This document shows positions 39,671 through 47,355 of a DNA stretch of 64,000 nt, piece by piece; positions within the stretch are counted from its first letter, which is position 1, and every line of letters starts with the position of its first letter. The position numbers and the translations under genes were made by a program. The DNA is from Veillonella tobetsuensis. Its GTDB lineage: Bacteria > Bacillota > Negativicutes > Veillonellales > Veillonellaceae. The notes under the pieces are model-generated. The model saw only the letters and a list, made by a program, of their open reading frames with translations, ran no database searches and was not told the origin of the DNA. The stretch is from positions 124,001-188,000 of the forward strand of contig NZ_BBXI01000009.1 of the NCBI RefSeq assembly GCF_001078375.1. The letters run 5' to 3'.

Positions 39671-40339
39671 ATGGAATTTTTAGAAGCTGCTACATGGGTC
39701 ACCATTAGCAAAATTATATTGATAGATATTTTATTAGCAGGCGATAATGCTGTTGTAATTGGTATGGCAGCAGGTAAACTAGCCCCAGAACTACAAAAGA
39801 AAGCAGTTCTATGGGGGACTGTCGGCGCTATCCTGATGCGCCTTATTTTCGCTACTATTTTGGTAGAGGCTTTAACCTTGATTCCACTCATCCATTTGGG
39901 TGGTGGCTTAGTTCTTGTATGGATTGCTATTCAGCTTTTAAAAGGTGGCGATGAAGAGACTCACATTGAGGCTAAAAACTCTTTAAGTGGTGCTATTTGG
40001 ACGATAATCGTAGCCGATGCGATGATGAGTATCGATAATGTTATCGGTGTTGTGGGCGCTGCAAAAGGTCATTTAGAGCTTGTTATTGTTGGTATGCTAA
40101 TTACGGTACCTATCATCGTATTTTGTTCTACACTATTCGCTCGTATTATTAACAAATTCCCAGCCATTCTTTGGGCTGGCGGTGCACTACTTGGATGGGT
40201 TGCCGGTGAAATGATCGTAGAAGATCCACTTCTTTTACCATATATTCAAGGCGAAGAATTACTCGTTAAATTTGGTGCGGTATTCTTTGTACTCATCGTG
40301 ACTGGTATGATTAAAATTTGGAAGAAAAGAGACGCGTAA
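39671..40339 (+). CDS. TerC family membrane protein (paralogue 2), 222 aa
   Basis: Second member of the TerC family, with DILLAGDNAVVIGMAAGKLAP and MMSIDNVIGVVGAAKG motifs and about seven membrane helices; it shares most core positions with the preceding gene but differs in loops and at the C terminus. I start it at ATG 39671; an upstream in-frame TTG at 39656 has no binding site. Its stop codon overlaps the start of the rRNA methyltransferase gene (TAATG), so the two are co-translated. The predicted role is metal-ion homeostasis, probably manganese. Confidence 0.9.
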   Translation: MEFLEAATWVTISKIILIDILLAGDNAVVIGMAAGKLAPELQKKAVLWGTVGAILMRLIFATILVEALTLIPLIHLGGGLVLVWIAIQLLKGGDEETHIEAKNSLSGAIWTIIVADAMMSIDNVIGVVGAAKGHLELVIVGMLITVPIIVFCSTLFARIINKFPAILWAGGALLGWVAGEMIVEDPLLLPYIQGEELLVKFGAVFFVLIVTGMIKIWKKRDA

Positions 40340-41796
40340 TGAACGGTACAGGTCGTACATCTCGTAAGAATACATCTAAACAACAGAATACAAGTGGTAA
40401 GATTTCTAAAAAACAACAGGCTGTTTTGAATGCTCCTGTTAAACTAGGGGATGAGGTGCTCGTAGAGATACACGGTATCGGTAGTAGTGGGGAAGGTGTA
40501 GGTCGCGTAGATGATTTTACTGTCTTTGTTCCCTTTGCCTTGCCTGGAGAAACGGTGAAAGTATCTATTAATATGGTGAAAAAGACCTATGCTACAGGCA
40601 AGTTAATAGATATTGTAACACCAGCTTCTAATCGTATAGAGCCTACCTGTAATTTATATGGTGTATGCGGTGGGTGCCAATTGCAACATATTACCTATGA
40701 AGGACAGCTTTCGCTAAAAACACAAAAGGTGAAGGATGTTATTGAACGAATTGGTCATCAAAATCCTGATCTTGTAAAACCTGCACTAGGACCAAAAGAA
40801 CCTTGGGCGTATCGAAACAAGATGCAAATGCCTGTCGGTGGTGCTAGAGGCGACATTCAAATGGGATTCTATGCAATGGGGTCTCACGATATCGTACAGG
40901 GGACGAATTGTCCTATCCAAGATGATGGAAATAATCGTATAGCCCAAATCTGTTATGACATAGCCAAAGAGCTTGATGTTGAGCCATACGATGAACATAC
41001 GGGAAAGGGCGTATTGCGTCATATTATCGGACGTATCGGTCAATCCGGATGGATGGTCATTCTCGTAACTGCTACTGAACATTTACCGCATCAAGAAGAA
41101 TGGGTTGAGAGAATTACAAATCGTATTCCACAAGTGGAAACCATTGTTCATAATGTGAATGGTAAACGAACCAATGTTATTTTAGGTCCTACTAATCATG
41201 TTATCTATGGAGATGGTACAATCACTGATCATATTAAGGACCTACGATTTAATTTATCGCCACATTCATTCTTCCAAGTGAATCCAGAACAAACAACGGT
41301 ACTTTACGATCAAGCATTAGCTTATGCAGACCTAATAGGGGATGAAACCGTTATCGATGCCTATTGTGGAACAGGCACTATTTCACTGTTCTTAGCTCAT
41401 AAGGCAAAACATGTCATCGGTATAGAAATCGTAGAACCAGCCATTATTAATGCTCGTGAAAATGCACGACGTAATGGCTATGACAATACTGAATTTATTG
41501 TCGCTGATGCGGCCGTAGAAATGCCAAAACTCTATAAAGCCGGTGTACGACCAGACGTGATCGTATTCGATCCAATTCGGGCAGGCTGTAAAGAAGAAGT
41601 ACTAACCTCTGCAGCTGGCATGGAACCGAAACGAATTGTTTACGTATCCTGTAACCCAGCCACCATGGCGCGAGACATTGAAATCCTCACACACTACGGC
41701 TATGAATTAAAAGAAGTACAACCTGTAGACATGTTCCCAATGACAGCACATGTCGAAGCAGTGGCTTTGCTTACTAGAAGCGAAGCGATGTTGTGA
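40339..41796 (+). CDS. rlmD: 23S rRNA (uracil-C5)-methyltransferase, RlmD/TrmA family, 485 aa
   Basis: SAM-dependent methylation of uridine C5 in 23S rRNA. Domain order: basic N-terminal tail; TRAM RNA-binding domain (about residues 35-90); iron-sulfur cluster cysteines C104, C110, C113 and C191; methyltransferase domain with SAM motif DAYCGTG (340-346), FDPIRAGC, and catalytic Cys C438 in VSCNPATMARD. Length and cluster are as in RlmCD/RumA proteins of Firmicutes; whether it modifies one or two sites cannot be told. ATG 40339 overlaps the preceding stop codon; the longer in-frame TTG start lies inside the TerC gene. Confidence 0.93.
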   Translation: MNGTGRTSRKNTSKQQNTSGKISKKQQAVLNAPVKLGDEVLVEIHGIGSSGEGVGRVDDFTVFVPFALPGETVKVSINMVKKTYATGKLIDIVTPASNRIEPTCNLYGVCGGCQLQHITYEGQLSLKTQKVKDVIERIGHQNPDLVKPALGPKEPWAYRNKMQMPVGGARGDIQMGFYAMGSHDIVQGTNCPIQDDGNNRIAQICYDIAKELDVEPYDEHTGKGVLRHIIGRIGQSGWMVILVTATEHLPHQEEWVERITNRIPQVETIVHNVNGKRTNVILGPTNHVIYGDGTITDHIKDLRFNLSPHSFFQVNPEQTTVLYDQALAYADLIGDETVIDAYCGTGTISLFLAHKAKHVIGIEIVEPAIINARENARRNGYDNTEFIVADAAVEMPKLYKAGVRPDVIVFDPIRAGCKEEVLTSAAGMEPKRIVYVSCNPATMARDIEILTHYGYELKEVQPVDMFPMTAHVEAVALLTRSEAML

Positions 41797-41878
41797 GGAT
41801 TAGAATGGCTCATATTAGAGATGTCCAAAATTTATGGAAAAGCTTATTTTTAAAAGTATATGTTTTGTAGGTGAGATT

Positions 41879-42586
41879 ATGAACTTTAAGAAACAAATTG
41901 TTTTATTTTCAATTTTAGCTATGTCTGTTATGGCAGTATCTGCTGAAGATATTAGTACTTATAATCCTCAAGTTATTGAGAAACACCAAATTACAAATGA
42001 AGATATTGCATCAGCAACATCTTATGGACAGTCTTTAGTAGAAAAGAAAAATATCAAAATGATATCTACTGCTAAGAAAAAGTTTATTAAAAGACGTTAT
42101 GGTGGAATTTTCCCAAGAAATGAATTGCAAGGTATCGTATATGTTCAAACTCCATTCGCAATTTTTGCAAATACGGCATTGGAGGATGCTAGAGGTGTAG
42201 CAAGTACTTATTCAACAAGAAATGCTACTAATATATTACAGGTTAGATCTTTCCTTTATATGCCGGAAAGTAAGATGTATAATGATACTAATAATGTTGT
42301 TATATCTATAGTACAAAATGGATATACATATTATCCAATAGAAACCGTACGTGGCGATGATCAATATGAAGGTCCTGGTATGTGGGTAACAGTAGGTTAT
42401 CAATCATTATTTGAATTATCTAAGATTGATACTAATAGTCCTTTTGAAGTTCATATTAAGTCTGATGCGGTTAAGGTTGGAGATGCAGTAATTCAGTTTC
42501 CAGCATTAAATGCGTCAAATAAGTATGTTTTGGATGACTCTTATTCACTTTATAGAGGTGATGCAGTGTTTATCGATAAGAAATAA
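41879..42586 (+). CDS. Secreted protein of unknown function, 235 aa
   Basis: Unrecognised exported protein. MNFKKQIVLFSILAMSVMAVSAED is a clear signal peptide with cleavage probable after VSA. The mature part is about 210 residues: a helical start (NEDIASATSYGQSLVEKK), a basic patch (KKKFIKRRYGG), then a beta-rich domain including YMPESKMYNDTNNVVISIVQNGYTYYPIETVRGDDQY and a strand-rich end. I choose ATG 41879 (AGGTGAG upstream), because a longer reading from 41834 places residues before the signal peptide. Single gene followed by a terminator. Periplasmic or outer-membrane-associated location is inferred. Confidence 0.8.
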   Translation: MNFKKQIVLFSILAMSVMAVSAEDISTYNPQVIEKHQITNEDIASATSYGQSLVEKKNIKMISTAKKKFIKRRYGGIFPRNELQGIVYVQTPFAIFANTALEDARGVASTYSTRNATNILQVRSFLYMPESKMYNDTNNVVISIVQNGYTYYPIETVRGDDQYEGPGMWVTVGYQSLFELSKIDTNSPFEVHIKSDAVKVGDAVIQFPALNASNKYVLDDSYSLYRGDAVFIDKK

Positions 42587-42716
42587 TATTTATTTAAGTG
42601 CATTGTTCTAGAACTGAATAAATCTGATTTTTTATTTAGACCTAATATAATAAAGCGGATGTAATAGAATACAGTTCGTTTAACTAATCAAATAATAGTT
42701 TTATAATATAGTAAAC

Positions 42717-42757
42717 GTAGCCCCAATAAAAAGAAACATAAGCGGGGCTACTTTTTT
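42717..42757 (+). terminator. Terminator for secreted-protein gene
   Basis: Eight-pair perfect stem GTAGCCCC / GGGGCTAC around a 19-base loop, followed by six T residues. It shares bases with the opposing terminator at 42732-42798. Confidence 0.85.
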
Positions 42758-42798
42758 ATACCTAAAATCAGTATAAAGGTAGCCTTACTTATGTTTCT
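42732..42798 (-). terminator. Overlapping terminator for TonB-receptor gene
   Basis: On the minus strand the arms 42788-42798 and 42732-42742 (AGAAACATAAG / CTTATGTTTCT) plus GGCTAC / GTAGCC form a long two-part stem, followed by a T run. It uses the same bases as the right arm of the plus-strand terminator, so the two structures exclude each other. Confidence 0.7.
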
Positions 42799-42818
42799 GT
42801 TAATATGATGAGAATCGA

Positions 42819-45098
42819 TTAGAATTTAAACTTCATACTTGCCGAGTACGTACGACCTGCTGTAGCTTCATCGCTAAAGAAGACGCGATTAAATACATTT
42901 TGAACACCAAATTGTAATGTCGCTTCTTTAGATAATTTATAATTTACAGCTACATTAGAAATGAAGTAGCTATCTTCAGAACCGTATTGACCAGTAACAT
43001 CATCTACAGATTGACGACGGCTTACGTATTGTGCATCCCAAAGAGCATCCCATTTGCCACTAGTATATTCAACACCAGCATGGAATGTATGTTTAGGAAT
43101 GTCATAATTCACCTCTGCATATTCGCTTGCATTTGTATTAGGAAGTTCTTTATGTTTAATCCGTCCTGTTTGCCATGTGTAGTTTCCAAATACAGACCAT
43201 TTAGATGACAATTGATGATGAACTTCTAGTTCCACACCGCGGCGAGATTCTTCATCTACGTTATTGTACATTTTATAGTCTACATTGCCACTATTGTCAT
43301 AATATGTAAGATATTTAACTTTGTCCTTAGTTTTGACATAGAATCCAGAGACATTTAATGTAGTCTTTGTATTCCATTCTTTTTTCAAACCAATTTCAAA
43401 TGAATCAGAACGTTCTGGATCTAAGTTAGGATTTGCTTTCACAATATCACTATAACGATAGACTTGGCTCAATGGAGGTGGGTTAAAGGAATGACCATAA
43501 GATGCATACATATTCAAGGAGTCAGTTACATAATACTCAATGGCAAGCTTAGGACTTAATTCTGTATAAGTGCCGGTTCCATGATTCACTGTATCATATC
43601 TGCTATTAGCTTGGTCATAAGTCACATGTTGACCATCGAATTTTTTAAATCTGTCTATACGAAGTCCACTATAAATAGCCCAGTCATGATTAGGACGATA
43701 TGTATCTTGAACAAATAATGCTAGATTACTTGTAGCGCCTTTGTTGATTTCGTACAAACCACCTGGATACGTAGTGGAATCAAAAGAGGAATGGTTTCTC
43801 CAATTCGTTAATTCTCGTCGTTTTTGGTTAAAGCTTTCTTTTTTCCAGTTAAATCCAGCAACAACACTGTGTTTGCCTCTGCGGTCCCATACTTTCTGTA
43901 CATCTAAATTAATTGTTTTTCCAGGATAGAAGGAGTCATCCCCAGATCCACTATAATTTGGCGTATTTGGGTTAGCAGGGCTAGAGAAACCATCTTTTTT
44001 ACGATCTAACATATTGAACGTAGCTTGAATCTTATTTTTGTCATTTTTATATTGTAAGTTATGGGAGTGATACTCTTTTAATCCGTCATAACCTAAATAT
44101 CGACTTGTTCTAAGGGCTACATATTTTTGATTGCTAACTTTGACATTACCTGAAAAAACTGGTTGACCGCCAACTGTAATCGTACTCATTGGATTTTCAT
44201 AAGCATATCTGTTTTTTGTATATAGATATGAATATGTTAACGACTCTCTATCACGAAGCTTCATCGTAATGTAGGTAGAAAGGCTTTTATTGTCATAGGA
44301 TTTATCGCCACGACTACCTAATAGATAGGACCCATCTTTTGTTTGCGGTACAGGATTATCTGGTGTAACCGTCACTGTAGTAGGTCTAATGTTGGCAGCT
44401 CTGCCAGTAATAAAGAAACCAGGGTATCCATCGGTTTTTCTTTGTTCTCCGGACATACCAACGGAGACGCGATCAGATACACGCGCATCAAAACCTAATT
44501 CATTGTTGCGAGTTCCGTGGGAACCATATCCGATTTGTCCATGCCAATGGATATCTTTCACATCTTGTTTAGGTTGTAGCTGTTTCGTTTGAATGCTGAT
44601 AACACCAGCAACACCTCGACCACCATATAAAGAGGAGCTTGGACCACGTACTAACTCAATTCGATTAATTGAATGTACCGGAATAGTTTCCCAATCTACA
44701 CTATTATTAAATGTATTATTCATTGGTACACCATTGAGTAATACTAATGTGTTAGTGGAGTCAAAACCACGAATTTGTAATCCTCCATTTGCCTTTTGGC
44801 TTTTATAAACACCTGGTAGCATTTGTAAAGCATCAGCTACTGTATCAACTCTGCGTGCTTCAATATCTTTAGCTGTAACTACAGAAACGGAACTTGGTGT
44901 TTTTGAAATATCTTCCATTGTTCTTGTAGCTGTTACCGTGATAGTTGGTACTATGGTTTGCTCAGATCCAGCATTGCTGTCAGTAGCATTTACCACTTGA
45001 CCACTCATAGCTGTCAAAATCATAGAAAATAATACGGCCTTTGACGTGCTAAATCGACCCAAACGCGTTACATTTCGCTTACTTATACTTTTTCTCAT
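42819..45098 (-). CDS. TonB-dependent outer-membrane receptor, 759 aa
   Basis: Energy-coupled uptake receptor, probably for a siderophore, haem or cobalamin. A long signal peptide (ends near MSGQVVNA) is followed by a TonB-box-like IVPTITVTATR, a plug domain (about residues 65-175: PSSVSVVTAKDIEARRVDTVADALQMLPGV, GGLQIRGFDSTNTLVLLNGVP, INRIELVRGPSSSLYG) and a 22-strand-type barrel ending in ASMKFKF with a terminal Phe. Length is typical. ATG 45098 is eight bases from AGGG; GTG 45104 is too close. Ligand cannot be assigned. It is divergent from an adhesin gene. Confidence 0.93.
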   Translation of the reverse strand: MRKSISKRNVTRLGRFSTSKAVLFSMILTAMSGQVVNATDSNAGSEQTIVPTITVTATRTMEDISKTPSSVSVVTAKDIEARRVDTVADALQMLPGVYKSQKANGGLQIRGFDSTNTLVLLNGVPMNNTFNNSVDWETIPVHSINRIELVRGPSSSLYGGRGVAGVISIQTKQLQPKQDVKDIHWHGQIGYGSHGTRNNELGFDARVSDRVSVGMSGEQRKTDGYPGFFITGRAANIRPTTVTVTPDNPVPQTKDGSYLLGSRGDKSYDNKSLSTYITMKLRDRESLTYSYLYTKNRYAYENPMSTITVGGQPVFSGNVKVSNQKYVALRTSRYLGYDGLKEYHSHNLQYKNDKNKIQATFNMLDRKKDGFSSPANPNTPNYSGSGDDSFYPGKTINLDVQKVWDRRGKHSVVAGFNWKKESFNQKRRELTNWRNHSSFDSTTYPGGLYEINKGATSNLALFVQDTYRPNHDWAIYSGLRIDRFKKFDGQHVTYDQANSRYDTVNHGTGTYTELSPKLAIEYYVTDSLNMYASYGHSFNPPPLSQVYRYSDIVKANPNLDPERSDSFEIGLKKEWNTKTTLNVSGFYVKTKDKVKYLTYYDNSGNVDYKMYNNVDEESRRGVELEVHHQLSSKWSVFGNYTWQTGRIKHKELPNTNASEYAEVNYDIPKHTFHAGVEYTSGKWDALWDAQYVSRRQSVDDVTGQYGSEDSYFISNVAVNYKLSKEATLQFGVQNVFNRVFFSDEATAGRTYSASMKFKF

Positions 45099-45104
45099 AC
45101 ACAC

Positions 45105-45366
45105 GACCCTTTACATTATAAAATAAAAATAATATGCACTATCTTAAGTATATCATTGGACTATATCTTTTAAAAATTCTACATTATGAATACTGGTTAT
45201 ATACTTATAAATACCGATTATATTCAAAAAGCTTATAAAATCAGTGCCTTTGGCCTTCATCTGACTTGTAGTAGATATACTATTTTATGCAAATGCTGCA
45301 TATTATACCAATAGGGGTATTAGTAAAACTTATAAACATATGAATTTATTTCATTAATATAAAATA
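45105..45366. other. Divergent intergenic region with 21-bp-spaced repeat
   Basis: Non-coding, strongly AT-rich. It contains AATACTGGTTATAT (45189-45202) and AATACCGATTATAT (45210-45223), near-identical and exactly 21 bases apart, that is, on the same helix face. TTATAA occurs many times in the region. A minus-strand TATAAT lies near 45118-45123. No clear Fur-type 19-bp palindrome is seen. Likely holds control elements for the receptor gene. Confidence 0.5.
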
Positions 45367-45395
45367 TTGAACAACTTATAAAATTTTCTTATAAT
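45367..45395 (+). promoter_or_regulatory. Promoter of trimeric autotransporter gene
   Basis: TTGAAC at 45367-45372 and TATAAT at 45390-45395 with a 17-base spacer. The start codon is 135 bases downstream, giving a leader of roughly 125 bases. Confidence 0.7.
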
Positions 45396-45530
45396 GAGCT
45401 TATCTTATGTATATCTTGCAAAATAAAATGTTCTTTTTAGTGAATTTGTATGTATCTATTAGTGAATGTAACTAAGAAAATTTTATGGAGTAAGAGATTG
45501 AGTATAGTTATAGAGAAGGAAGAGAGAGAC

Positions 45531-47099
45531 ATGTTTACTATGAACAAATTGAATTCTCAACAACAAAATGGCAAGAAGGTAAGACGTGTAAGTGCATCGT
45601 TAACGGCTTGTGTGTTTGCATTAACCTTAGGATCTGTTGCCGTGTTAACTGCCCCAACTGTAGAGGCAGCTGGTCAAGTCATAGGCGGCTATGCTGCTGG
45701 TAATCAGGCATTAGGTGACGGCAGTGTTGTCGTAAGTGGAGGTAAAGATAAAGAGCCTAATGTTGCAGAAGGTGAAAATAGTGCTGTACTTGCAGGTACG
45801 ATGAATGCAGCAGAAGGATCATATACAGCTATTGTAGGTGGTTTTAAAAATATAGTTCACGAAGAGATTAAAAGTGGTGCTATTCTTGGTGGTACAAAGA
45901 ACCAAATTGAAGCTGTTGGTTCTTTAGTGGGTAATTATGCAACAATCAGCGGTGGGGAAGATAATATTGCGTATGGTGAATCTTCTTCTATTTCTGGTGG
46001 TAATGCCAATGGTACCTATGGGTTACACAGCTCTATTGCTGGTGGTCGTGGCAATAATGCAGGCGGTGAAATTGGTTCCGTTATTGGGGGATCACAAAAT
46101 AATGCAGATGGTCATGGCAGTACCCTCGCTGGTGGCTTAGGTAATACCGGTGTAGGCATGTGGTCCTCCGTATTTGGGGGCAGCAAAAATGAAGCTGTAG
46201 GTGTTGGTGCGTCCATTCTTGGTGGCGGTGGCCGTGAATTTACAGGTCGCAGATTTGTTAATCATAAAAATATTGCAAATGGTGAATACAGTACAATTGT
46301 AGGTAGTCGCGATGGAAGAACTGTAGGAAATGGTAGTACTGTTGTTGGTGGTTCTAATGGTCTAACACTTGGTGTAGCATCTACATCTATCGGTGGCGGA
46401 TTTACAGGTTCTCATGCAGAGAACAGTTTAGCCTTAGGTCATAAGGCAGGAACGACTGTTAAATATGGCACTGCTATCGGTTATGAAAGCGTAGCTACAG
46501 AAGAAGGCACAATTGCATTTGGTCATGATGCTGGTGATGTTTCTGGTTACACAGTAAAATATCCAGATAAAGAAATCACCACACACTTAGGTTATAAAAA
46601 AACTGTGCCAGATTATGATAAAGAGCCTACAGTAACGCCTACTACATATTCAGATGCTAAATATAATCGTTTGGTGAAAGTTGCTGATGGTGTTGATGCA
46701 CATGATGCAGCTACAGTAGGTCAATTGGAAAATGCTATTAGTCAAGTGCAATCAGTTGGTACAAATATAGAAACTACAGTTAATAAAGCGACTGCATCTA
46801 GTTATGCATTAGCTGCATTACAACCAAACTTCTCAGAAGGTGAAACTGGATTGGGTGTAGCCGTTGGCTTTGGTCATTATCATGGTAAAACAGCAACTGC
46901 TTTAGGTGCTTACTACCGTCCAAACCGCAATGTACAATTTAATGTAGGTACTGTGGTTGGCAATGGTAACCAAGGCTTTAACGGTGGCCTTAGCTTTAAA
47001 GTAGGCCCTGAATCTAAAACAGCTCCATCCTCTACAGATGCTAGAATTGCTCAACTGGAAAAACGTATCCAAGAATTAGAGCAAGCTAGAAATAATTAG
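45531..47099 (+). CDS. YadA-like trimeric autotransporter adhesin, 522 aa
   Basis: Surface adhesin of type Vc secretion. A long signal peptide (about residues 1-44, cleavage near VEAAG) is followed by a head of YadA-like left-handed repeats with recurrent GG, N-x-A-x-G and SS-I/V-x-GG motifs (about 50-330). A neck-like segment (NRLVKVADGVDAHDAATVGQLENA, about 378-400), a short coiled coil and the membrane anchor (about 400-492, SYALAALQPNFSEGETGLGVAVG to GGLSFKVG) come next. About 30 residues then follow the last anchor strand, including a heptad-like helix (ARIAQLEKRIQELEQA). ATG 45531 matches the binding site aaggaagagag; the reading from 45450 is non-coding upstream. Confidence 0.9.
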   Translation: MFTMNKLNSQQQNGKKVRRVSASLTACVFALTLGSVAVLTAPTVEAAGQVIGGYAAGNQALGDGSVVVSGGKDKEPNVAEGENSAVLAGTMNAAEGSYTAIVGGFKNIVHEEIKSGAILGGTKNQIEAVGSLVGNYATISGGEDNIAYGESSSISGGNANGTYGLHSSIAGGRGNNAGGEIGSVIGGSQNNADGHGSTLAGGLGNTGVGMWSSVFGGSKNEAVGVGASILGGGGREFTGRRFVNHKNIANGEYSTIVGSRDGRTVGNGSTVVGGSNGLTLGVASTSIGGGFTGSHAENSLALGHKAGTTVKYGTAIGYESVATEEGTIAFGHDAGDVSGYTVKYPDKEITTHLGYKKTVPDYDKEPTVTPTTYSDAKYNRLVKVADGVDAHDAATVGQLENAISQVQSVGTNIETTVNKATASSYALAALQPNFSEGETGLGVAVGFGHYHGKTATALGAYYRPNRNVQFNVGTVVGNGNQGFNGGLSFKVGPESKTAPSSTDARIAQLEKRIQELEQARNN

Positions 47100-47173
47100 A
47101 AAAAAATAGATTAGATAAAATAAAAGTATTTTATATAGATTTTATCGAGTAGTAGGGAACATCCTTAATGTTT

Positions 47174-47209
47174 ATAGCACTAACTATGAAAATAGTTAGT
47201 GCTATTTTA
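47174..47209 (+). terminator. Terminator after autotransporter gene
   Basis: Perfect 14-pair stem ATAGCACTAACTAT / ATAGTTAGTGCTAT closed by a GAAA tetraloop, followed by TTT. It marks the boundary between core genome and defence island. Confidence 0.85.
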
Positions 47210-47262
47210 TATATATGACTTTTCTGAAGGAAAATAATTCTGTAAGTTTATTCATAAATAGA

Positions 47263-47291
47263 TTTTCATAGAATATGGTTTCTTATATAAT
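47263..47291 (+). promoter_or_regulatory. Promoter of helicase-type III operon
   Basis: TTTTCA at 47263-47268 and TATAAT at 47286-47291 with a 17-base spacer. The sequence between 47261 and 47292 recurs with few changes before the GmrSD-like gene (58778-58809). Confidence 0.65.
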
Positions 47292-47355
47292 ATAAATATA
47301 AGTGTTACAGCAGACTATAATGGGGGAAATTATTCAGAGGTAAGGGGTTATACTG

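Noticed and set aside
45105-45450. Fur box upstream of the TonB-dependent receptor
   Set aside because: No sequence close to the GATAATGATWATCATTATC consensus was found; the region is AT-rich enough to give weak partial matches by chance.
45450-45530. Longer N terminus for the trimeric autotransporter
   Set aside because: The in-frame extension would put 27 residues before a normal long signal peptide and lacks a ribosome binding site; ATG 45531 has a good one.
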